Shown: positions 57,599 through 64,000 of the stretch, in pieces
Layout: the number at the start of each line of letters is the position of its first letter
Numbering within the stretch: the first letter of the stretch is position 1
Notes under the pieces: model-generated
Told to the model about the DNA's origin: nothing
What the model saw: only the letters and a program-made list of their open reading frames with translations
Databases searched by the model: none
Program-made: the position numbers and the translations under genes
From: Mesorhizobium ventifaucium
GTDB lineage: Bacteria > Pseudomonadota > Alphaproteobacteria > Rhizobiales > Rhizobiaceae
Assembly (NCBI RefSeq): GCF_935822925.1
Contig: NZ_CAKXZS010000011.1
Location: 103,282 to 167,281, forward strand
Length of the DNA stretch: 64,000 nt
Reading direction: 5' to 3'

Positions 57599-59251
57599 CT
57601 AATTGCCGGCGCTGGCCATGCGCCGTCCCTTGATCGCCTTTTCCAGCCAGCCGATCTCCATTTCGGGGACTGAGGACAAGAGAAGGTCGGTGTAGGCGTC
57701 GAAGGGCGGCGCCAGCACCTGGCTCTTCGCGCCGTAGCGAACCACCTCGCCGCGATACATCACCGCGATCGAATCAGCGATCGACTTCACCGTGGCGAGA
57801 TCGTGGGTGATGAACAGATAGGCGACGTTTTCCTCCTTCTGCAGCTCGAGCAGCAGCTTCAGGATGCCGTTGGCGACCAGCGGGTCGAGCGCCGAGGTCA
57901 CCTCGTCGCAGATGATCAGCTTCGGCTTGGCGGCGAGCGAGCGGGCGATGCAGACGCGCTGCTTCTGGCCGCCGGAAAGCTCGGCCGGGTAGCGGTCGAT
58001 GAAGCCCTTGCCCATTTCGATCTTGTCGAGCAGTTCGGCGACGCGGGCGTCACGTTGCCTTCCACGCAGACCGAAATAGAATTCGAGCGGCCGGCCGATG
58101 ATGGTGCCGACGGTCTGGCGCGGGTTCATCGCCACGTCGGCCATCTGATAGATCATCTGCAACTGGCGCAGATCCTCCTTGGGCCGGTCGGCAAGCCGGT
58201 TGGCGAGCGGCCGTCCGTCGAAGGTGACGGTGCCCTCTTCGGGTGGCAGAAGGCCGGTGATGGCGCGCGCCAGTGTCGACTTGCCCGAACCGGACTCGCC
58301 GACGACAGCCAGCGTCTGGCCCGGATAGATATCGACCGAGACGTTCTTCAGCACCTTGATATGGCTGCGGCCATAGGCGGCGGTGATGTTCTTGACCGAC
58401 AAGAACGGTGTCGTGCCGGGCTTCTGTTCCTGGTGCTCGATCTCATGCACCGAGACCAGCGCATTGGTGTATTCCTGGCGCGGTTCCTTGATGATCTGGC
58501 GGGTGCCGCCCCATTCGACCAGCCGGCCATGGCGCAGCACCATGATCTCATCCGAGACCTGGGCGACGACGGCAAGGTCATGAGTGATGTACAGCGCCGC
58601 GACATGGGTGTCGCGGATGGCGTCCTTGATCGCCGCCAGCACGTCGATTTGCGTCGTCACGTCGAGCGCAGTGGTCGGCTCATCGAAGACGATCAGGTCG
58701 GGCTCGGAACACAGCGCCATGGCCGTCATCACACGCTGCAGCTGGCCGCCGGACACCTGGTGTGGAAAGCGCTCGCCGATGCTTTCGGGGTTCGGCAGGC
58801 TGAGCTTCTTGAACAGCGCGATGGCGCGCTTTTCGGCCGCGGCCCGCGTCGCCGTGCCGTGCAGCAGCGTCGCCTCGACCACCTGGTCCATCAGTCTGTG
58901 CGCCGGGTTGAAGGCGGCGGCAGCCGATTGCGCGACATAGCAGACCTCGCGGCCGCGCAGCTTGCGAAAGCCCTCCTTGCCGCCCTTGAGGATGTCGCGG
59001 CCGTTGAGGATGACCTCGCCGCCGGTGATGCGCACGCCGCCGCGGCCATAGCCCATCGACGCCAGGCCGATGGTCGACTTGCCGGCGCCGGACTCGCCGA
59101 TCAGGCCGAGCACCTTGCCCTTCTCGAGGGTCAGCGAGACGTCGTGGACAAGCACGATGTTCTTGGGCGCCTCGCCCGGCGGGAACACCGTGGCCTCGAT
59201 GCGCAGATTGCGGATGTCGAGCAGCATGGACTTTGCTCGCTGGTCAGCCAT
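57599..59251 (-). CDS. Dipeptide/oligopeptide-type ABC transporter, fused double ATPase
   Basis: A 550-residue protein with two complete nucleotide-binding domains (DppD-DppF fusion). Domain 1 has Walker A GESGAGKST and signature VSGGQLQR; domain 2 has GESGSGKST, LSGGQKQR and Walker B LIICDEVTSALD. It energises import through the two permeases upstream. It overlaps the DppC-like permease gene by one base. The substrate may be peptides, nickel or other solutes. Confidence 0.92.
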   Translation of the reverse strand: MADQRAKSMLLDIRNLRIEATVFPPGEAPKNIVLVHDVSLTLEKGKVLGLIGESGAGKSTIGLASMGYGRGGVRITGGEVILNGRDILKGGKEGFRKLRGREVCYVAQSAAAAFNPAHRLMDQVVEATLLHGTATRAAAEKRAIALFKKLSLPNPESIGERFPHQVSGGQLQRVMTAMALCSEPDLIVFDEPTTALDVTTQIDVLAAIKDAIRDTHVAALYITHDLAVVAQVSDEIMVLRHGRLVEWGGTRQIIKEPRQEYTNALVSVHEIEHQEQKPGTTPFLSVKNITAAYGRSHIKVLKNVSVDIYPGQTLAVVGESGSGKSTLARAITGLLPPEEGTVTFDGRPLANRLADRPKEDLRQLQMIYQMADVAMNPRQTVGTIIGRPLEFYFGLRGRQRDARVAELLDKIEMGKGFIDRYPAELSGGQKQRVCIARSLAAKPKLIICDEVTSALDPLVANGILKLLLELQKEENVAYLFITHDLATVKSIADSIAVMYRGEVVRYGAKSQVLAPPFDAYTDLLLSSVPEMEIGWLEKAIKGRRMASAGN

Positions 59252-60075
59252 TACCCGCGCCCTCCCTTAAGGCTTGTCGTGCGGTTGAGCACCCAGTCGG
59301 CGACAAGGTTGACGGAAATCGCCAGCATGGCGATCGCCGCCGCGGGGATGAGCGCCGCCGCGATGCCGAAGACGATGCCGTCCTTGTTTTCCTTGACCAT
59401 GCCGCCCCAATCGGCGCTAGGCGGCTGGACGCCAAGGCCGAGGAAGGACAGCGTCGACAGGAACAGCACCGCGTAGATGAAGCGCAGGCCGAGTTCCGAA
59501 ACCAGCGGCGACAACGCATTGGGCAGGATCTCGCGGAAGATGATCCACACGCTGCCTTCGCCGCGCAGCTTGGCCGCCTCGACAAAATCCATGACGTTGA
59601 TGTCGACGGCGACCGCCCGCGACAGGCGGTAGACGCGGGTCGAGTCGAGGATGCCCATGACCAGGATCAGCGTCACCAGATTGGTTGGCAGCACCGAGAG
59701 CACGACGAGGCCCATGATCAGCGTCGGGATCGACATCAGGAGATCGACGAGGCGCGACAATAGCGTGTCGAACCAGCCGCCGAAAACCGCCGCCGAGAAG
59801 CCGAGGATGGCCCCAAGCGAGAAGGACAGCGCGGTGGCCAGCACCGCGATGAACAGCGTGATGCGCGCGCCGTAGATCATGCGCGAAAGGAGGTCGCGGC
59901 CGAGATTGTCGGTGCCCAGCCAATGTGTCGCCGACATCGGCCCCCAGACATCGCCAACGATCTCGCCATTGCCGTAGGGCGCGATCCACGGCGCGAAGAT
60001 CGCCGCCAGAACGAACAGCGCCGTCAGCACCAGGCCGATCAGCGCCGGGATGGGGATGCGTTTTATGTCGAGCAT
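59251..60075 (-). CDS. ABC transporter permease (DppC/OppC-like)
   Basis: A 274-residue inner-membrane permease with about six helices and the conserved DppC features HWLGTDNLGRDLLSRMIYGAR and the EAA-type loop (VAVDINVMDFVEAAKLRGEGSVW). It pairs with the DppB-like protein. It starts 10 bp after that gene and ends at the ATPase start. Confidence 0.92.
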   Translation of the reverse strand: MLDIKRIPIPALIGLVLTALFVLAAIFAPWIAPYGNGEIVGDVWGPMSATHWLGTDNLGRDLLSRMIYGARITLFIAVLATALSFSLGAILGFSAAVFGGWFDTLLSRLVDLLMSIPTLIMGLVVLSVLPTNLVTLILVMGILDSTRVYRLSRAVAVDINVMDFVEAAKLRGEGSVWIIFREILPNALSPLVSELGLRFIYAVLFLSTLSFLGLGVQPPSADWGGMVKENKDGIVFGIAAALIPAAAIAMLAISVNLVADWVLNRTTSLKGGRG

Positions 60076-60085
60076 GCCCGCTCCC

Positions 60086-61045
60086 CTATTTCGGATGTCT
60101 GAGACGCGGATTGGCGACGATCGCCGCTATGTCCGCAATGATGTTCAGGCTGATGTAGACGGCGGCGAAGATCAGGCCGACCGCCTGCACCACCGGCACG
60201 TCGCGCTTGGTGACGTGGTCGACGAGATATTGCCCCATGCCGGGATAGACGAAGATCACTTCGACCACGACGACGCCGACGATGAGGTAGGCGAGGTTGA
60301 GCATGACGACGTTGATGATTGGCGCGATCGCATTGGGAAAGGCATGCCTGCGAATGACGGCGAATGCCGAAAGCCCCTTGAGCTCGGCGGTTTCCACATA
60401 AGCCGACTGCATGACGTTGAGGATCGCGGCGCGCGTCATCCGCATCATATGGGCGAGCACTACCAGCGTCAGTGCTGCCGCCGGCAGCATGATCGCCTGC
60501 ATGCGCTCGCCGAAAGGCATTCCGTCATAGACCGTCGAGATGCCGGGGAAGATCTGGTACTTCACGGCAAAGAAATAGACCAGCACGTAGCCGATGAAGA
60601 ATTCGGGAAACGATGTCGAGGCAAGCGCCAGTCCGGAGATCAGCTTGTCGACCCAGCCATTGCGGTAACGCACCGCGATCAGGCCGAGGATGATCGCCAG
60701 CGGCACGGCCACGACCGCCGCCCAGAAGGCGAGGAACAGCGTGTTCCACAGCCGTCCCTTGATCGACGTCGCAATATCCTGCCCGCTCGACATGGCAGAG
60801 CCGAGGTCGCCGGTCACGACGCCGCCGAGCCAGCGGAAATAGCGGATAAGGGCCGGATCGTTGAGGCCGAGCTGCTCGCGCAGATTGGCGAGCGATTCCG
60901 GTGTCGCCGACTGTCCGAGAATGGCTTGCGCGACATCGCCGGGCAGGATCTGGGTGCCGGCGAAGATCAGGACCGATACGGCCAACAAAAGGAGGATGCC
61001 CAGCGCAATGCGCTGGGCCACCAGTTTCACGATGGGTGAGGACAT
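60086..61045 (-). CDS. ABC transporter permease (DppB/OppB-like)
   Basis: A 319-residue permease with six helices. It has the N-terminal RIALGILLLLAVSVLIFAG segment, the LGLNDPALIRYFRWLGGVVTGDLG region typical of DppB, and the EAA loop around QSAYVETAELKGLSAFAVIRRHAFPNA. It starts 16 bp after the binding-protein gene. Confidence 0.92.
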   Translation of the reverse strand: MSSPIVKLVAQRIALGILLLLAVSVLIFAGTQILPGDVAQAILGQSATPESLANLREQLGLNDPALIRYFRWLGGVVTGDLGSAMSSGQDIATSIKGRLWNTLFLAFWAAVVAVPLAIILGLIAVRYRNGWVDKLISGLALASTSFPEFFIGYVLVYFFAVKYQIFPGISTVYDGMPFGERMQAIMLPAAALTLVVLAHMMRMTRAAILNVMQSAYVETAELKGLSAFAVIRRHAFPNAIAPIINVVMLNLAYLIVGVVVVEVIFVYPGMGQYLVDHVTKRDVPVVQAVGLIFAAVYISLNIIADIAAIVANPRLRHPK

Positions 61046-61061
61046 GTCCGCAAGGCCGGGC

Positions 61062-62648
61062 TCAGGCTTCGAGCCAGCACTTTGCCAGCGCGTATCCGTT
61101 CATCAGTTCCTGATGCGGATCGTCCACCCAGCCGGCGACCTTGGCACCCGTCGCGTCGATGAACTGATTGAACATCGGCAGGATCAGGCCGCCCTCGTCG
61201 CGCACCATGACAGCCATGTCGTGATACATCTGCTTGCGCTTGGCCTCGTCGAGCTCGGCACGCGCCGCCAGCACCAACTTGTCGAAGTCGGGACGCTTGA
61301 ATCGCGTGTCGTTCCAGTCGGCCGTCGACAGATAGGCGGTCGAATACATCTGGTCCTGCGTCGAGCGTCCGCCCCAATAGGAGGCGGAGAAGGGCTGCTT
61401 GTTCCAGACTTCGTTCCAGTAACCGTCGCCGGGCTCGCGCTTGAGCTCGATCTTGATGCCGGCCTTGGCCGCGCTCTGCTGGAAGAGCTGGGATGCGTCG
61501 ACGGCGCCGGGGAAGGCGACATCCGAGGTCCTGAGCAGCACGGTGCCGTCGTGCCCCGACTTCTTGTAGTGGAACTTGGCCTTGTCGGGGTCGTATTTGC
61601 GCTGCTCGATCTCGGTAAACAGCGGATAGGACGCGTTGATCGGGAAGTCGTTGCCGAGCGAACCATAGCCACGCAGGATCTTGTCCAGCATCTCCTCGCG
61701 GTCGATCGCCAGCTTCAGCGCCATCCTGAGGTCGTTGTTGTCGAACGGCGCCGTGTTGCAATGCATGATGAAGACGTAGTGGCCGGGTCCGGCATGGTTG
61801 CGGATGGTGACGCCGGGCAGGCGCTTGATCAGGTCGACGATCTTCGGCTCGACACGGTTGATCATATTGACCTGGCCGCCCTGCAGCGCCGAGGTGCGCG
61901 CCGTGGCGTCGTTGATGACGATGATCTCGATCTGGTCGGCATGGCCCATCTTGTCGCCCTGCCAGTAATTGGCGAAACGCTCGCCGCCATGACGCACGCC
62001 AGGCTCGTTGGTGGTGATCTTGTAAGGCCCGGCGCCGATGCCGGCATCGGCCTTGTCCTTGCCGCCATTGGGCTGGACGATCAGATGGTAGTCGCTGAGC
62101 AGATAGGGCAGGTCGGCATTCGCTTCCTTCAGCGTCAGCACGACTTCCTTGCCGCTGGCCTTGATGCTCTCGATGCCCTTCATGTAGCCGAGCGCGCCCG
62201 ACTTCGACTTCTCGTCCGAATGGCGTTCGAGGGTGGCAGCCACGTCCTCGGCGGTCACCGTCTTGCCATTGTGGAATTCGACGCCGTCGCGAATCTTCAG
62301 CGTCCACACCTTGGCGTCGTCCGACGAGCCGATCTCCTCGGCGATACGGTTCTCGAGAGTGCCTTCCGGTGAAAGCTCGACGATCAGTTCGCCCCACATC
62401 TTGCCGAAGGCGAACGGCACCTGGGTCATGAACAGGGCCGGATCGAGGCTGTTAGTGGACTCGCCGCCGACCAGGCCGGCCTTCAGCGTGCCGCCCTTGA
62501 CCGGACCCGCGGCGCGCGCCGCACTTGAAAGCAGCGAGTTGGCAAAGGTCGCGGTGACACCGAGCGCTGCCGCCCGGCCGAGAAAATCACGACGGCTCAG
62601 TTTGCCGGATGCGACGCGCCGGCTAAGAAATTCCAGTTCGTTCGACAT
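61062..62648 (-). CDS. ABC transporter substrate-binding protein (family 5), Tat-exported
   Basis: A 528-residue extracellular solute-binding protein of the DppA/OppA type. Residues 18-48 form a twin-arginine signal (SRRDFLGRAAALGVTATFAN). Fold landmarks include GGESTNSLDPALFMTQVPFAFG, VWTLKIRDGVEFHNGKTVTAEDV and a late lobe with YLSTADWNDTRFKRPDFDKL. First gene of the transporter group; a 156-bp gap separates it from the CocE-like gene. Confidence 0.9.
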   Translation of the reverse strand: MSNELEFLSRRVASGKLSRRDFLGRAAALGVTATFANSLLSSAARAAGPVKGGTLKAGLVGGESTNSLDPALFMTQVPFAFGKMWGELIVELSPEGTLENRIAEEIGSSDDAKVWTLKIRDGVEFHNGKTVTAEDVAATLERHSDEKSKSGALGYMKGIESIKASGKEVVLTLKEANADLPYLLSDYHLIVQPNGGKDKADAGIGAGPYKITTNEPGVRHGGERFANYWQGDKMGHADQIEIIVINDATARTSALQGGQVNMINRVEPKIVDLIKRLPGVTIRNHAGPGHYVFIMHCNTAPFDNNDLRMALKLAIDREEMLDKILRGYGSLGNDFPINASYPLFTEIEQRKYDPDKAKFHYKKSGHDGTVLLRTSDVAFPGAVDASQLFQQSAAKAGIKIELKREPGDGYWNEVWNKQPFSASYWGGRSTQDQMYSTAYLSTADWNDTRFKRPDFDKLVLAARAELDEAKRKQMYHDMAVMVRDEGGLILPMFNQFIDATGAKVAGWVDDPHQELMNGYALAKCWLEA

Positions 62649-62804
62649 GTTGAGTTCCTCACTCTGTTGGTTTCGACCTTATGGTCTTTTTTATGGTTTC
62701 TTGTGGGGAGAATAATGACCGCAAGGGAACGCCGTAAGCAAGACCGAATGCGACATGCCGTGGCGTAAATCGTACGTCGCAATTGGACCAATCCGCATAA
62801 GCGC

Positions 62805-64000
62805 TCAAAGCAGATCGCGCGGAATGCTCTCCTCGAAATTACGCTCGAAAACCAGTTTCTCGCCTTCATAGGCTTCGATTCTGGCGTGAACGATGAAGCT
62901 TTGCGCGTCGGACCGCATTTCGGCTGACGTTTCGGTGCGCACCGACCATCCGTTTCGCGACAGCGTCTGCGTCCAATGCGTCTTGCCCGACGCCGACAAC
63001 GGATCGTCGGGGTGGATCGCCCATGTCTCTCGCGCGATGCTGCCATTGGCGAGGCCATGCTGCAGATCGCGCACCTCGCCGAAATCGTCTGTTATGGAAA
63101 GCGTGACGATTCCGGTTTTTTCGTCGCGATCAACATGACGTTCGGAATTGGTGGCGCGGATCGTTTCGGTTGCCCGCGGCGCGGCTGCCTCGGGCGCGGG
63201 AAAGGTGACTTCGTCGCCTTGCGCCGGCGGGCGCAACGGCAGCATCAGCGTCGCGGCAGAAAGGTCGAGCCGGACCGGCTCCGGCGATGGCCAGATCATT
63301 GGCCAGTAGGCGTTCGAAACGGCAATGCGCAGGCGATGGCCTGATGGCACGCGATAGGCGCATTGGTCGAGCACCACCAGCGCTCTGACTGTTTCGCCCG
63401 GCACCAGCGCTTGCGGGAATTCGTGCGAATTGTGGTGCGTCAGGTTGAGCACGCCATAGGAGATCAGCTCCGACGCGCCGTCGGGATGCACGTCGCACAG
63501 CCGGATCGCGATGTTCGCCTGCGGTCTGTCAGACGAAACCCTGACCAGCACTTCCGGCGCGCCGACAATGTCGATCGCCTCCGTCAGCACCGGCTGGTCG
63601 AAGCACACCGACAACGCATCGTCGGGGCGCTGATCGCCGGGCAATTCCGGGCCGAAGGTGAAGGGAAAATATTCGCCGCCGGTGAGGCCGCAGCTTTGCG
63701 GTGAAGCGACGATGGCCGGCTTGCTGCCTTCGGGGATCAGCTCGATTTCCTGCGTCTTGATATTAGGCGACGGCCACACCCGTTCCGCCACCCAGCGGCC
63801 CGGCCGTTCGGGATGCCAGCGCGCGGGGCGCACGCTGTCCATGACATACGCGCGGTAGGCGGGGTCGGCCTCAACGCCGGTGTCGATGCCCTTCAGCCAG
63901 CGGTCCCACCAGCGCAACGCCTCCTGCAGGAAGCCGATGCGCGGTTCGGGCGCCGCATAATGCGGGTATTTATGGATCCACGGGCCGACAATGCCTTTGA
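62805..64000 (-). CDS. CocE/NonD-family hydrolase (partial)
   Basis: The C-terminal ~398 residues of an alpha/beta-hydrolase of the X-Pro dipeptidyl-peptidase / cocaine-esterase type; the 5' end lies past the right edge and the frame is open to base 64000. The part seen has GPWIHKYPHYAAPEPRIGFL (the catalytic-His region), ALRWWDRWLKG, and the jelly-roll domain (VPSGHRLRIAVSNAYWPM). Its position upstream of the ABC genes suggests it hydrolyses an imported peptide or ester. Confidence 0.85.
   Translation of the reverse strand, partial: KGIVGPWIHKYPHYAAPEPRIGFLQEALRWWDRWLKGIDTGVEADPAYRAYVMDSVRPARWHPERPGRWVAERVWPSPNIKTQEIELIPEGSKPAIVASPQSCGLTGGEYFPFTFGPELPGDQRPDDALSVCFDQPVLTEAIDIVGAPEVLVRVSSDRPQANIAIRLCDVHPDGASELISYGVLNLTHHNSHEFPQALVPGETVRALVVLDQCAYRVPSGHRLRIAVSNAYWPMIWPSPEPVRLDLSAATLMLPLRPPAQGDEVTFPAPEAAAPRATETIRATNSERHVDRDEKTGIVTLSITDDFGEVRDLQHGLANGSIARETWAIHPDDPLSASGKTHWTQTLSRNGWSVRTETSAEMRSDAQSFIVHARIEAYEGEKLVFERNFEESIPRDLL

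Noticed and set aside
57803..59476. 557-codon plus-strand frame opposite the ABC ATPase
   Set aside because: It mirrors a highly conserved ATPase and has low-complexity His/Arg/Asp-rich content; not a gene.

Overview
The window is a stretch of GC-rich chromosome from an alphaproteobacterium of the order Rhizobiales, most likely Mesorhizobium. The evidence is the gene order trpF-trpB-trpA-accD-folC, a complete rhizobial aglR / aglEFGAK alpha-glucoside locus, two tandem DUF680 proteins (a family I know almost only from Mesorhizobium), and rhizobial-type palindromic and mosaic intergenic repeats. No rRNA, tRNA, CRISPR array, prophage or intact insertion sequence was seen. The genes are tightly packed, mostly in short operons with 4-bp ATGA overlaps.

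Layout. 0.1-10 kb holds small enzymes (cupin, VOC), the trpFBA-accD-folC block, a DUF45 metallopeptidase, a DUF2852 protein, a BenE-type transporter and a hydrolase. 10-17.2 kb is the translation region: infC (AUU start), two paralogous isoprenylcysteine-methyltransferase-like membrane proteins, rpmI, rplT, pheS, a GFA-family gene and pheT. 17.4-24.4 kb holds an aldo/keto reductase with a divergent LysR regulator, cytochrome b561 plus YceI, a Gfo/Idh/MocA oxidoreductase, an FAD dehydrogenase and an esterase. 24.6-32.4 kb is a six-gene minus-strand operon with a divergent GlxA/CdhR-like regulator; it reads as a CoA-dependent route from gamma-butyrobetaine or crotonobetaine through L-carnitine towards glycine betaine, and it includes an HD-domain protein of unknown role. 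32.4-41.2 kb has xylA and xylB, a TPR protein, a LysE exporter, an L,D-transpeptidase, a probable PPi-dependent phosphofructokinase and an MBL hydrolase. 41.4-46.8 kb has a protease relic, a sulfite-oxidase-like protein with an FNR partner, then gbcA-gbcB (Rieske glycine betaine demethylase) preceded by a clear cobalamin riboswitch, and the DUF680 pair. 47-55 kb is the agl locus. 55.6-56.7 kb carries a frameshifted alcohol dehydrogenase. 56.7-64 kb is a peptide-type ABC transporter operon with a phosphodiesterase and a CocE-type hydrolase cut by the window edge.

How they work together. The carnitine operon (24.6-32.4 kb) ends at glycine betaine, the substrate expected for GbcAB 12-20 kb away, so the window may hold most of a quaternary-amine catabolic route. 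The two parts appear to be controlled separately: the first by a GlxA-family activator, the second by a B12 riboswitch. The most notable observations are the riboswitch in front of gbcAB, the HD-domain protein inside the carnitine operon, and housekeeping operons interrupted by unrelated genes (infC/rpmI and pheS/pheT).
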